Below are positions 26,500-35,631 of a stretch of DNA of 64,000 nt, piece by piece. This DNA comes from Aedoeadaptatus ivorii (GTDB lineage: Bacteria > Bacillota > Clostridia > Tissierellales > Peptoniphilaceae). Both the position numbers and the translations under genes were made by a program. A model generated the notes under the pieces. The model saw nothing but the letters and a program-made list of their open reading frames with translations. It did not search any database and had not been told where the DNA came from. The stretch lies in NCBI RefSeq assembly GCF_030815095.1, contig NZ_JAUSWF010000004.1:1-64000 (forward strand), read 5' to 3'. Every line of letters begins with the position of its first letter. The stretch's first letter is position 1.

Positions 26500-28104
26500 T
26501 TAAATCATTCCAAAATACTCTAAAGCATTTTCTATTGCTTTTTCTTTTTCTTCTGGACAATTTGGTACTCTTTGATTTTCTTTCTTGCTAATATTGTAGT
26601 TTTCTCTTTCTATTAGACCGTGTTTCCTTTTTACTTGTGCAATATATAGGCATGATACTTTTAACCCGTATTTATCTAACACATACTTTTTAATTTCTCC
26701 ATAAGTTGCCTCTTTTGAAAAGTCAATTTCAGATAATTCATCTTCCCCTATTTCTATATCTAAATGATGTTCTGTGTTTAGTTTGGACAATAGAGCTACC
26801 GTCTCCACATGTACGGTGCGCGGAAACTGATCGACGGCCTCCAGGTGTTCGACGGCATAACCCGCCGCGGCGAAGATGTCGATGTCGCGCTTTTGGGTGA
26901 CGGGGTTGCAGCTGATGTAGAGGATGCGGGGGGCGTCGAGTTGTTTGAGTTTTTCGATGGCTTTGGGGTGTATGCCGTCGCGGGGCGGATCGACGACGAG
27001 GAGATCGGGCCGATCGGATAGGGTGTCGACGAGGGCGAGGACGTCGCCGGCGAGGAATTGCGCGTTGTCGATGCCGTTTTCTTTAGCCGAACAATTGGCG
27101 TCGTCGACGGCTTCGGGTACGAGTTCGATGCCGATGACTTTTTTCGCCTCTTTGGCGAGGATTTGGCCGATGGTGCCGGTGCCGGAATAGAGGTCGTAGA
27201 CGACGCCCTTTTCCCGGCCTGCCAGTTCGCGCGCCTTTTGGTAAAGGATGGCGGCGGTATCGGGATTGGGTTGAAAGAAGGAAAAGGGGCCGATCTGAAA
27301 GTCCAAATCGAGCATGCGCTCGCGAATGCTCGTATCGCCGTAGAGATGGCGCACGACTTCGGGTTTTATGGCATCTGCCCAATCGTCGGATATGGTGTGG
27401 TAGATGCTTTTGATTTCGCCCTGCAAGGGCAGATGCAGGAGCATGTCGACAAAGGCGTCTTCGTCGACGGCTTCGGATGTGGTGACGAGGTTTACGAGAT
27501 AGCTGTCCGTATGTCTTGCGTGGCGCACGACGAGAAAGCGCAGGGTGCCTTCGTGGCGCATGCGGTGGTATTTGTCGACGCCCAGGGCGCGGAAGTGAGC
27601 TTCGGTTGCGGCGCGAATTTTTTCCATATCTGCGGGCACCAAAAGACAACCGTCGGTGGAGACGATGTCGTAAAATCCGCGCTTGTGGTGCAGACCCAGG
27701 GTGAGGGGGCCGTCTTTTTCTTCGTCGCCGAAGGTGTACTCCATTTTGTTGCGGTAGTGGTAGGTACGGGGCGACGGGGTGTAGGGAACGGCGCGGCCGT
27801 AGAGTGTTTCGAGCATGGACTGTTTCATGCGGGATTCCTCTTCGTAGGAGAGGGTCTGGTAGGTGCAACCGCCGCAGACGGGCGCGTGGGGACAATCCGG
27901 CGCCTGTTCCACGGGGGCGAGGGCGAGGACGTCTGTGATTTTTCCTTTTTTGTGATCTCTGCGATTTCGGGTGATGCGCACGGCGACTTTCTGCCCGGGG
28001 ATGCCGCCTTTAACGAGGGCGACGGTGCCGTCTTCGAGCCGCACTTTGCCGCGATTGGGGAATGTTCTTTCTTCTACGATGCCTTGTGTGTTCTTTTTTG
28101 CCAT
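26500..28104 (-). CDS. rlmD: 23S rRNA (uracil-5-)-methyltransferase with element-derived C-terminus
   Basis: The 534-residue RlmD/RumA-type enzyme methylates a uracil of 23S rRNA using SAM. Order: TRAM domain (about 5-60), iron-sulphur cysteines DCPHAPVCGGC with a later Cys in STDGCLLVP, SAM site DLYSGTGTIGQ, DPPRDG, catalytic SCNPVTQKRD. The normal end should be near FPRTVHVETV. From there about 98 residues (LLSKLNTEHHLDIE...EYFGMI) are encoded by AT-rich DNA unlike the GC-rich body; related tails occur, as I recall, on other proteins of Firmicute mobile elements. The enzyme core is intact. The gene is divergent from selO, with 73 bases between. Confidence 0.95.
   Translation of the reverse strand: MAKKNTQGIVEERTFPNRGKVRLEDGTVALVKGGIPGQKVAVRITRNRRDHKKGKITDVLALAPVEQAPDCPHAPVCGGCTYQTLSYEEESRMKQSMLETLYGRAVPYTPSPRTYHYRNKMEYTFGDEEKDGPLTLGLHHKRGFYDIVSTDGCLLVPADMEKIRAATEAHFRALGVDKYHRMRHEGTLRFLVVRHARHTDSYLVNLVTTSEAVDEDAFVDMLLHLPLQGEIKSIYHTISDDWADAIKPEVVRHLYGDTSIRERMLDLDFQIGPFSFFQPNPDTAAILYQKARELAGREKGVVYDLYSGTGTIGQILAKEAKKVIGIELVPEAVDDANCSAKENGIDNAQFLAGDVLALVDTLSDRPDLLVVDPPRDGIHPKAIEKLKQLDAPRILYISCNPVTQKRDIDIFAAAGYAVEHLEAVDQFPRTVHVETVALLSKLNTEHHLDIEIGEDELSEIDFSKEATYGEIKKYVLDKYGLKVSCLYIAQVKRKHGLIERENYNISKKENQRVPNCPEEKEKAIENALEYFGMI
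26797..26808 (-). other. Element right junction (attR-like) in rlmD
   Basis: GTGGAGACGGTA codes VETV and is the point where GC-rich rlmD sequence gives way to AT-rich tail. It aligns in frame with the recombinase end at 12643-12654. Twelve bases further, TTTAGTTTGGACA (26777-26789) is repeated exactly at the start of the recombinase gene (14306-14318). Confidence 0.6.
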
Positions 28105-28177
28105 GGGTCTCCTCCTCCTTGAAAGGGTATTATACCATTAAAGACAGCCATTTTTTCCGAGAAACGGACGGTGCAAT

Positions 28178-29584
28178 ATGAACTTTCATTTCGACAATAG
28201 TTACGAACGACTGCCCTCGGATTTTTATAGAACGGTGGCGCCCACCCCCGCTCCGGCGCCCGCGCTTTTGATCGGAAATCGCGATTTGGCGCGGGATCTG
28301 GGCCTTTCGGATGCGCTTTTTTCGGACGAGGGGATCCGCTATCTTTCGGGCAATGCCATGCCTGTGGGGGCGTCTTCGATCGCGATGGCGTATATGGGCC
28401 ACCAGTTCGGCTACCAGACGATGCTCGGCGACGGGCGGGCGCTCCTTTTGGGCGAGCAGATTACGCCGTCCGGGGATCGCTACGATTTGCAGCTCAAGGG
28501 CGCGGGCAAGACGCCCTTTTCGCGCGGCGGCGACGGGCGCGCGGCGCTGGGGCCGATGCTACGGGAATATATTTTGGGAGAGGGGATGCACGGGCTCGGC
28601 ATTCCCACCACCCGGGCGCTGGCGGTGGTGACGACGGGGCAGTATATTCAGCGCACCCGCCGGGAAGACGGGGCGGTGCTTACGCGCGTGGCAAAGAGCC
28701 ATTTGCGGGTGGGTACCTTTGAATGGGCGGCGTCGCGGGACGCTCAGCACGTAGAAACGCTGTGGCGCTACGCGGCTCTGCGCCACGATCCCGATTTGGC
28801 CGATGCTGAGGACGGCCCCGCCCGGTGGCTGGTGCGGGTATGCGAGCGCCAGGCGAGGCTGATCGCGAAGTGGATGGCGGCGGGCTTTGTGCACGGGGTG
28901 ATGAACACCGACAATATGACGATCTCGGGCGAGACAATCGACTACGGGCCCTGCGCCTTTCTCGACGTGTTCGACCCGGCGGCGAAGTTCAGCTCGATCG
29001 ACCACTTCGGCCGCTATCGCTACGAAAACCAGGGGCAGATCGGGGTCTATAATCTCGATATTTTGGGCGATGCCGTCGCCCCGCTCTTGGACGACGATCC
29101 GGAGGCGGCAAAGGAAAAGAAGACCCGCGCGCTCGAAGCCTATGCCCACGGCTTTCAAGCGGCGTATTACGAGGAGATGGCGAAGAAGCTCGGTTTTCAG
29201 GAAGACACCGATACGGCGCGAAAGTATGTGTCGGATTTTCTCGCCCTCTTGCAGCGAGAAACCATGGACTACGGCGAGGCGTTTTTGCGGCTCACCCACA
29301 ACGACCGCCGAGACCTCTCCTCCGAGGCCTTTCTCGCCTTGGCCGATGCGATCTTTGCCGAAACGGGTGCCGAGGGCGAGGCGATACGCCGGCGCCACAA
29401 CCCGGCGATTTGGCCGCGCAACTATTTGGTGGAGCGGGCGATTCGCGAGGCGGAGATCGGCGATACGGATTTTCTCTTCGAATTCGTCGAACTCTTACAA
29501 GACCCCTATGCCCATAGCGAAGCGCAGTTGGCGTACCGAGACGCGCCGACGATCCCGGGGTATACGACATTTTGCGGCACCTGA
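28178..29584 (+). CDS. selO: SelO (YdiU) protein adenylyltransferase
   Basis: The 468-residue protein belongs to the SelO pseudokinase-fold family, which transfers AMP to Ser/Thr/Tyr of target proteins in redox stress. Present: SIAMAYMGHQFGYQTMLGDGRA, the nucleotide site GAGKTPFSRGGDGRAALGPMLREY, FVHGVMNTDNMTISGETIDYGPCAFLD with metal-binding Asn/Asp, and HNPAIWPRNYLVERAI near the end. The last residues are FCGT, with one Cys where many homologues have a CxxC/U pair. It is complete, unlike the copy at 9882-10628. It shares the short divergent region with rlmD. Confidence 0.96.
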   Translation: MNFHFDNSYERLPSDFYRTVAPTPAPAPALLIGNRDLARDLGLSDALFSDEGIRYLSGNAMPVGASSIAMAYMGHQFGYQTMLGDGRALLLGEQITPSGDRYDLQLKGAGKTPFSRGGDGRAALGPMLREYILGEGMHGLGIPTTRALAVVTTGQYIQRTRREDGAVLTRVAKSHLRVGTFEWAASRDAQHVETLWRYAALRHDPDLADAEDGPARWLVRVCERQARLIAKWMAAGFVHGVMNTDNMTISGETIDYGPCAFLDVFDPAAKFSSIDHFGRYRYENQGQIGVYNLDILGDAVAPLLDDDPEAAKEKKTRALEAYAHGFQAAYYEEMAKKLGFQEDTDTARKYVSDFLALLQRETMDYGEAFLRLTHNDRRDLSSEAFLALADAIFAETGAEGEAIRRRHNPAIWPRNYLVERAIREAEIGDTDFLFEFVELLQDPYAHSEAQLAYRDAPTIPGYTTFCGT

Positions 29585-29590
29585 TGCCGA

Positions 29591-29614
29591 TCCTCCCTGC
29601 GGGAGGATTTTTTT
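29591..29614 (+). terminator. Terminator of selO
   Basis: TCCTCCC-TGC-GGGAGGA followed by seven T's, seven bases past the stop. Confidence 0.92.
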
Positions 29615-29829
29615 GTGCCGATTTTCGAAGGGCGAATCGTTTTCTCATTTTAAGATATTTAATCTTTTCCGCGGCAATAGGGGCGGTGCGCCGCTATATT
29701 TTTTACAGAACCCCTGCTTTGTTTGCAATTTTTATTATCCAACCGCAATCGGTGCCCCGGAAGGGGAAAATTTCACCACTCAAAAATTACCATCTTCTAA
29801 AATTTAGAACGACAATGTCGTTATTTTGG
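29615..29829. other. Intergenic region before the opp promoter
   Basis: About 215 bases without a supported gene. The composition shifts to AT-rich toward the promoter. Confidence 0.5.
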
Positions 29830-29858
29830 TTTACTAAAGTAATGTATTATATTATAAT
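29830..29858 (+). promoter_or_regulatory. opp operon promoter
   Basis: TTTACT (29830-29835), a 17-base spacer and a perfect TATAAT (29853-29858), 75 bases before the oppA start. Confidence 0.75.
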
Positions 29859-29899
29859 ATGAAGCAGTATACACGGGTTTGTAAAATCTGTGTATAGAC

Positions 29900-29918
29900 A
29901 ATATTGCCAGGCAATATT
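29900..29918. promoter_or_regulatory. Palindrome in the oppA leader
   Basis: AATATTGCC-A-GGCAATATT is a perfect 9+1+9 dyad ending just before the AAGGAGGAG ribosome site of oppA. It may be an operator or an mRNA hairpin that limits or stabilises translation. Confidence 0.6.
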
Positions 29919-29932
29919 AGAAGGAGGAGAAT

Positions 29933-31612
29933 ATGAGAAATCACAAAGTACGTTTACTGTCTATTGTCCTTGCAAGCGTTTTATTGCTCGCTGCTTGTGG
30001 CGGCGGCGGAAAGAATGCGACCGCAAACAATACAGGAAACACCAAAACCACCGAAGGTGCATCGTCCGCCGGCGGCGAAAAGATTTTGCGCACCAACAAT
30101 AAATCGGAACCCGGCAGCTTAGACCCGGCCATCGCCAAGGGTACGCACGAATCGTTTGTGCTGCAACACGCGTTCTCGGGCCTGATGCGCTACAACGAAA
30201 AGGACGAATTGGTCCCCGCGCAGGCGGAATCCTATGACATCAGCGAAGACGGCAAGACGATCACCTTTACCTTAAAGGACGGCCTCAAATGGTCTAACGG
30301 CGATCCTTTAACCGCCAAGGATTTCGAATTCGCCTGGAAGCGCGTCATCGACCCCGAACTGGCTTCGGACTATTCCTTCCAAATTACTACTTATGTAAAG
30401 GGTGCGGAAGAATACTTTAACGGCGAAGGCTCTATCGACGATGTCGGCATTAAGGCATTGGACGACAAGACCCTGCAAGTGGAACTGAAGAGCCCCACCC
30501 CCTATTTCTTGGACATTACCGCGTTCTACACCCTCTACCCCGTAAACGAAAAGGTCGTCTCCGAAAATCCCGACTGGGCAAAGAACCCCCAAGGTACGGA
30601 ATTCGTCTCCAACGGCGCCTTTAAGATTACCGAGTGGAACCACAACGAAAACATTCAGCTCGTCAAGAACGAAAACTTCTTCGACGCGGACAATGTAAAG
30701 CTCGACGGCATTTACTTCGACATCCTCGAAGACGACAACACCGCTTACTCCAAATACGAAGGCGGCGAGTACGACGTATTGATCAAACCCGCGCCCGCAG
30801 TCACCGCCAAAGCGGTACAGGGCAAGGATCCCGAACTACAACTCGCCAAGGAAATCGGGCTCTACTACTACGAATTCAACACGACCAAAAAACCCTTCAA
30901 CAACCCCAATATCCGCAAGGCGCTTTCCCTCGCACTGGACAGAAAGACCCTCGTCGAAAACATCACCCAAGGCGGCGAGATTCCCGCAGAAGGCATTGTG
31001 CCCTTCGGCTTGGACGACGATGCGGGCAAGGACTTCCGCGAAGCCAACGGCAATCTGATTACGGAAGATGTGGCTAAGGCAAAGGAACTCCTCGAAAAGG
31101 GTCTGAAGGAAGAAAATATGACGGTCGAGGACCTAAAGAACGTCACCCTTTCCTACAATACGGACGAAGGTCACAAGAAGATCGCCCAAGCCGTACAGGC
31201 CATGTGGAAGAAGAATCTCGGCGTAGAGATCAATGTGGAAAATATGGAGTTCCAAGTTCTGTTGGACAACCGTTCTTCCGGCAACTTCGAGATCGCACGT
31301 GCCGGTTGGTCGGGAGACTACAAGGACCCGAACACCATGCTCGATACCTTTGTTTCGGACAATCCCCAAAACGACTCCAAATACGCCAACACCGAATTCG
31401 ATGAAAATCTGAAGAAGGCGGCGGAAACCGGAGACCAAAAGGTGCGCATGGACAGCATGAAGGCGGCCGAAAAGATTATGGTCGAAGACATGCCGATCAT
31501 CCCCATCTACTTCTACACGCAACCCAGATTGCAAAAGGCCAATGTCACCGGCGTCTATAAGCCGATCCTCTTCTACCCCATCTTTACCTACGCGGATATC
31601 GAGGCGAAGTAA
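29933..31612 (+). CDS. oppA: Oligopeptide ABC transporter substrate-binding lipoprotein
   Basis: The 559-residue extracellular lipoprotein has a signal with lipobox LLAACGG (Cys near residue 22), a Gly/Thr/Asn linker and a family-5 solute-binding domain. Seen: SEPGSLDPAIAKGTHE at the N-terminus of the mature part, TFTLKDGLKWSNGDPLTAKDFEFAWKR (the family signature) and KNPQGTEFVSNGAFKITEW. GGAGGAG precedes the ATG. It is the first gene of oppABCDF and feeds peptides to the OppBC channel. The length and EFAWKR motif favour oligopeptides over nickel or dipeptides. Confidence 0.96.
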   Translation: MRNHKVRLLSIVLASVLLLAACGGGGKNATANNTGNTKTTEGASSAGGEKILRTNNKSEPGSLDPAIAKGTHESFVLQHAFSGLMRYNEKDELVPAQAESYDISEDGKTITFTLKDGLKWSNGDPLTAKDFEFAWKRVIDPELASDYSFQITTYVKGAEEYFNGEGSIDDVGIKALDDKTLQVELKSPTPYFLDITAFYTLYPVNEKVVSENPDWAKNPQGTEFVSNGAFKITEWNHNENIQLVKNENFFDADNVKLDGIYFDILEDDNTAYSKYEGGEYDVLIKPAPAVTAKAVQGKDPELQLAKEIGLYYYEFNTTKKPFNNPNIRKALSLALDRKTLVENITQGGEIPAEGIVPFGLDDDAGKDFREANGNLITEDVAKAKELLEKGLKEENMTVEDLKNVTLSYNTDEGHKKIAQAVQAMWKKNLGVEINVENMEFQVLLDNRSSGNFEIARAGWSGDYKDPNTMLDTFVSDNPQNDSKYANTEFDENLKKAAETGDQKVRMDSMKAAEKIMVEDMPIIPIYFYTQPRLQKANVTGVYKPILFYPIFTYADIEAK

Positions 31613-31646
31613 GAGGCATGGAAATTGCATGACAGGCATATACAAA

Positions 31647-31676
31647 TAGAGAGAGCCGCAGGGCGGTTCTCTCTAT
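31647..31676 (+). terminator. Intercistronic hairpin between oppA and oppB
   Basis: TAGAGAGAGCCGC-AGG-GCGGTTCTCTCTA is a strong stem with one G-T pair and only a weak T-tract. It probably causes partial termination or protects the oppA mRNA 3' end, giving more binding protein than channel. Confidence 0.7.
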
Positions 31677-31719
31677 TCTGTGTATCGGCCCCAATTCGTT
31701 CGATTAGAAAGGACAGAAC

Positions 31720-32649
31720 ATGAAAAAGTTTGTGTTGCGGAGATTGCTCATGGCCATCGCCACCATGTGGGTAATCATCACCATCACCTTTGTAATGATG
31801 CACTCGATCCCGGGCGATCCCTTTGCCAAAGAGGGCAAAATGCCCGAGCGGGTGTATGAAAACCTGCGCGCACAGTACGGCTTGGACAAGCCTCTGGCGG
31901 AGCAATACGTCATTTATCTGAAAAATATCGTCCGCGGGGACTTCGGCCAGTCCATGAAATCCCAGGCGGAAACCGTCAACCAAATGATTCGAAGAGGCGC
32001 ACCGGTATCGGCGCAAATCGGGCTGCAGGCCTTTGTCGTCGCCATGATTTTGGGCCCGGCCCTCGGGAGCATCGCCGCCTTGTACCAGAACAAGTGGCCC
32101 GACTATGTCACTATGATTATCGCGATTATCGGGATTTCGGTGCCGAGCTTTATCTTTGCGACGCTGCTGGTGCAGTTTGTGGCGAAAAACGTCGCCTGGC
32201 TTCCCATTAGCGGGTGGGGAGAATTTCGCCACAGCATTCTGCCTTCCCTGGCCTTGGCGCTGATGCCCATGGCATCTAGCGCGCGGCTGATGCGCTCTTC
32301 GATGCTCGAGGTGCTGGGCCAGGACTACATTCGCACAGCGCGCTCCAAGGGATTGTCGCAATTTAAGGTGATTATGAATCACGCGGTGCGAAACGCCATT
32401 CTGCCGGTGGTCTCGACCTTGGGCACCACCCTTTCGGGGCTGTTGACGGGCTCGTTTGTCATCGAAAAGATCTTCGGCGTGCCCGGTTTGGGCAGTTTCC
32501 TAATCTCCTCCATCACCAATCGGGACTATACGCTGATTATGGGGACAACGATCTTTTACTCGGCGGTGTTGATCGTGCTGCTCTTGATCGTCGACATTCT
32601 GTATGTGGTCATTGACCCGCGGATCCAATTGACGGGAGGGAAACGATGA
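31720..32649 (+). CDS. oppB: Oligopeptide ABC transporter permease
   Basis: The 309-residue inner-membrane permease of the DppB/OppB type has six or so helices, an extracellular segment after helix 1 (DPFAKEGKMPERVYENLRAQYGLDKP) and the EAA-type cytoplasmic loop DYIRTARSKGLSQFKVIMNHAVRNA that contacts the ATPases. GAAAGGA-type ribosome site. Its stop overlaps the oppC start. Confidence 0.95.
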   Translation: MKKFVLRRLLMAIATMWVIITITFVMMHSIPGDPFAKEGKMPERVYENLRAQYGLDKPLAEQYVIYLKNIVRGDFGQSMKSQAETVNQMIRRGAPVSAQIGLQAFVVAMILGPALGSIAALYQNKWPDYVTMIIAIIGISVPSFIFATLLVQFVAKNVAWLPISGWGEFRHSILPSLALALMPMASSARLMRSSMLEVLGQDYIRTARSKGLSQFKVIMNHAVRNAILPVVSTLGTTLSGLLTGSFVIEKIFGVPGLGSFLISSITNRDYTLIMGTTIFYSAVLIVLLLIVDILYVVIDPRIQLTGGKR

Positions 32650-33599
32650 TGCAAAAAGACAACTTCAACCGCACCGCCGTCGACCCCTCTTTGTTTGCGC
32701 CGGCGGTCAAAGATGAAAACAGGGAGCGCATTACCCGCCCGGTGATCGGCTACTGGGCCGACGTGTTCCGTCGCCTGCGCCAAAACAAACTCGCCATGGT
32801 GGGGCTGATTACCATCCTCCTCCTCTTGATCCTCGCCTTTGTCGGCCCCGCCATCGTGGGCTACGACTACGCGTCCCAAGACTATACCAAGATTAATATG
32901 GCCCCCAGTGCCGAAAACCTCTTCGGCACCGACGAATTGGGCCGCGACCTCTTTACCCGGGTGTGCTACGGGATTCGCTATTCCCTCTTGATCGGGATTT
33001 TGGCGGCGGCGATGGACTTTGTCGTCGGCGTGACCTACGGCGGGATCGCCGGTATGGCGAGCGCGCGCGTGGACAATATCATGATGCGGATCGCCGAGGT
33101 GGTCTATGCCATTCCCTACTTGCTGATCGTCATCTTAATTTCCGTCATGTTTTCCAGCGAACAGGGCGCGAGCCTCTTTACCCTGGTCCTCGCCATGAGT
33201 ATCACCGGCTGGGTGCCGATGGCGATTATGGTGCGGGGGCAGGTGCTCCAGCTTCGGGAAAATGAGTATGTAACGGCATCGCGTTCCTTGGGCGCGGACA
33301 ACGGCTATATTCTAAAAAATCACATTATCCCCAATACATTGGGCCCCATCCTCGTCAACATTACCCTTACCGTGCCCCGGGCGATCTTTTCGGAGGCGAC
33401 CCTGAGCTTTATGAGTTTGGGACTGCAACCGCCCCAACCGTCTTTGGGCGTGCTCTCCAACGACGGGCTCGGCGTTATGGGCATCGGGTTATTCTATCAG
33501 ATCTTTTTCCCGGCGCTGATGATTTCTCTCATTATGTTCTCCTTTAATGTGTTGGGCGACGGTCTGCGGGACGCACTCGACCCGAGACTTAGAAAGTAG
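32646..33599 (+). CDS. oppC: Oligopeptide ABC transporter permease
   Basis: The 317-residue second permease has a cytosolic N-terminal tail of about 45 residues, a first helix (LAMVGLITILLLLILAFV), the family motif NLFGTDELGRDLFTRVCYGIR and EAA loop EYVTASRSLGADNGYILKNHIIPNT. ATG overlaps the oppB stop. Together OppB and OppC form the channel. Confidence 0.95.
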   Translation: MMQKDNFNRTAVDPSLFAPAVKDENRERITRPVIGYWADVFRRLRQNKLAMVGLITILLLLILAFVGPAIVGYDYASQDYTKINMAPSAENLFGTDELGRDLFTRVCYGIRYSLLIGILAAAMDFVVGVTYGGIAGMASARVDNIMMRIAEVVYAIPYLLIVILISVMFSSEQGASLFTLVLAMSITGWVPMAIMVRGQVLQLRENEYVTASRSLGADNGYILKNHIIPNTLGPILVNITLTVPRAIFSEATLSFMSLGLQPPQPSLGVLSNDGLGVMGIGLFYQIFFPALMISLIMFSFNVLGDGLRDALDPRLRK

Positions 33600-33607
33600 G
33601 TAGGCAA

Positions 33608-34615
33608 GTGACTCAAAATATACTGGAAATACAGGAACTTTCCGTATCCTTCGCGACCTTCTTCGGCGAAGTCGAGGCCGTGCGCGATGTCTCCTTTAAT
33701 GTGGAGCGCGGCAAAACCCTCGCCATCGTCGGCGAAAGCGGCTGCGGAAAGAGCGTCACGGCAAACTCGATTATGCGGCTTTTGCCCCAGCCCCCCGCGC
33801 TCTATAAATCGGGCAAGGTCCTCTTTAACGGCGAAGACCTCTTGCAAAAAACCGAAGAAGAGATGACCGGCGTGCGCGGCAACCAAATCTCGATGGTCTT
33901 TCAAGACCCGATGACCAGCTTAAACCCCACCATGAAAGTGGGCGATCAGATCGTCGAAGGGGTAAAGCGCCACAAAAATATTTCGAAGGAAGAGGGCCGC
34001 GAACTCGCCATCGATATGCTAAAGAAGGTGTCGGTCCCCAATCCCGAAAAGCGCGTCGACCAATACCCCCACGAATTCAGCGGCGGTATGCGTCAGCGGG
34101 TAATGATCGCCATCGCCATGGCTTCCCGACCGCAACTGTTGATCGCGGACGAGCCCACCACGGCGCTGGACGTCACCGTACAGGCGCAGATCCTAAAGCT
34201 GATGAAAAAACTCAAAGACGATATGGATACCTCCATCATTATGATCACTCACGACCTGGGCGTCGTGGCCGATATGGCGGATGACGTCATCGTGATGTAT
34301 GCGGGACAGGTGATCGAGCGGGGCAACGTGGACGAGATCTTTCAGGCGCCCCAGCACCCCTATACCGTCCGGTTGTTGGGCGCGGTGCCGCAACTGACCA
34401 TGGACCGCGAAGAGACCTTGCACGCCATAGAAGGCACGCCGCCGGATCTCTACAAGCCGCCCATGGGCTGCGGTTTCTTCGACCGCTGTTCCGAGGCCAT
34501 GCGCATCTGCGAAGAGCATATGCCCGCATTTTATCACCACGGCGGCGACCACAGCTGCCGTTGCTGGAAGTACCATCCTTCCTACCCGAAGGCGAAGGAG
34601 GTTAGCCATGAATGA
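33608..34615 (+). CDS. oppD: Oligopeptide ABC transporter ATPase
   Basis: The 335-residue ATPase starts with GTG. Walker A GESGCGKSVTA, signature FSGGMRQRVMIA, Walker B LLIADEPTTALD, switch His in MITHDLGVVADMADD. The C-terminal extension has the OppD-type Cys pattern (CGFFDRCSEAMRICEE and CRCWK), which in the family binds an iron-sulphur cluster. Overlaps oppF by eight bases. Confidence 0.95.
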   Translation: MTQNILEIQELSVSFATFFGEVEAVRDVSFNVERGKTLAIVGESGCGKSVTANSIMRLLPQPPALYKSGKVLFNGEDLLQKTEEEMTGVRGNQISMVFQDPMTSLNPTMKVGDQIVEGVKRHKNISKEEGRELAIDMLKKVSVPNPEKRVDQYPHEFSGGMRQRVMIAIAMASRPQLLIADEPTTALDVTVQAQILKLMKKLKDDMDTSIIMITHDLGVVADMADDVIVMYAGQVIERGNVDEIFQAPQHPYTVRLLGAVPQLTMDREETLHAIEGTPPDLYKPPMGCGFFDRCSEAMRICEEHMPAFYHHGGDHSCRCWKYHPSYPKAKEVSHE

Positions 34616-35585
34616 ACCCCTACTCCAAATCCGCAACCTTTCGAAACACTTTCGGGTCGAAGGCGGCTACCTACAAGCTGTCGACGGCCTGAACTTCGAC
34701 ATCTATAAGGGCGAGACCTTCGGCCTGGTGGGCGAAAGCGGCTGCGGAAAATCCACCGCCGGCCGCACCATACTGCGGCTCTATACCCCCACCGCGGGCG
34801 AGGCGATCTTCGAAGGCGAAGACATCTTCCAATACGACGACAAAAAGATGAAGGCCCTCCGCAAAGATATGCAGATGATCTTTCAGGACCCCTACGCCTC
34901 CTTGGACCCGCGCATGACCGTCGAGGAAATCGTGTCGGAACCCCTCGTCATCTACGGCATCGGAAACCGCAAAGAGCGCAGAGCGCGCGTGGTGGAACTC
35001 TTGGAACTCGTCGGGCTGAGCGCGGAACACACCCAGCGCTTTCCCCACGAATTTAGCGGCGGGCAAAGACAGCGGATCGGCATCGCCCGTTCCCTGGCCC
35101 TGCGCCCCAAATTCATCATTTGCGACGAACCCATCTCCGCGCTCGATGTGTCCATACAGGCGCAGGTCGTCAATCTCTTAAAGGACGTGCAAAAAGAGCT
35201 GGGCCTCACCCTCCTCTTTATCGCCCACGACCTCTCGATGGTGCGCTATATCTCCGACCGCGTGGCGGTAATGTATCTGGGCCACCTTATGGAAGTGGGG
35301 ACGACCGAAGAATTTTACAGCCGTCCCCTGCATCCCTACACCAAGGCGCTTCTTTCCGCCATTCCCATCGCGGATCCCGAAGAACAGCGCAAGCGGGTGC
35401 AGATCGAACTCGAAGGCGACGTACCCAGCCCCATCAATATGCAGCCGGGTTGCCGCTTCGTGGACCGCTGCCCCTACGGCGACGACAGTTGCCGCGGCCG
35501 AGACCCCGATATGGAAGAAGTGCTGCCGGGACAATATGTCGCCTGCTTCAAAGTGCGGGAGATCAACAAAGATATACTGGGATAA
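34608..35585 (+). CDS. oppF: Oligopeptide ABC transporter ATPase
   Basis: The 325-residue partner ATPase of OppD has Walker A GESGCGKSTAG, signature FSGGQRQRIGIA, Walker B FIICDEPISALD and FIAHDLSMVRYISDRVAVMYLG. The C-terminal tail has CRFVDRCPYGDDSCRGRDP, the OppF Cys motif. It is the last gene of the operon, with a terminator 12 bases on. Confidence 0.95.
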   Translation: MNEPLLQIRNLSKHFRVEGGYLQAVDGLNFDIYKGETFGLVGESGCGKSTAGRTILRLYTPTAGEAIFEGEDIFQYDDKKMKALRKDMQMIFQDPYASLDPRMTVEEIVSEPLVIYGIGNRKERRARVVELLELVGLSAEHTQRFPHEFSGGQRQRIGIARSLALRPKFIICDEPISALDVSIQAQVVNLLKDVQKELGLTLLFIAHDLSMVRYISDRVAVMYLGHLMEVGTTEEFYSRPLHPYTKALLSAIPIADPEEQRKRVQIELEGDVPSPINMQPGCRFVDRCPYGDDSCRGRDPDMEEVLPGQYVACFKVREINKDILG

Positions 35586-35597
35586 AAAAAACAAAGA

Positions 35598-35626
35598 AAG
35601 CAAGGGCACCGCAGCCCTTGCTTTTT
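35598..35626 (+). terminator. Terminator of the opp operon
   Basis: GCAAGGGC-ACCGCA-GCCCTTGC followed by TTTTTG. Confidence 0.93.
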
Positions 35627-35631
35627 GTATG

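Larger units (their letters stand above)
12646..26800. mobile_element. Integrated element in the 3' end of rlmD
   Basis: About 14.1 kb of AT-rich DNA lies between two direct VETV-coding sites. It carries serine and tyrosine recombinases, a broken primase and a restriction-modification operon, and no conjugation genes. The ends are set by the match between the recombinase 3' end and the rlmD junction; a few bases either way cannot be resolved. It is best described as a defence-carrying genomic island. Confidence 0.75.

Noticed and set aside
27058..28122. 354-codon open frame antisense to rlmD
   Set aside because: It lies wholly on the opposite strand of an intact RNA methyltransferase and shows no recognisable motif or ribosome site.
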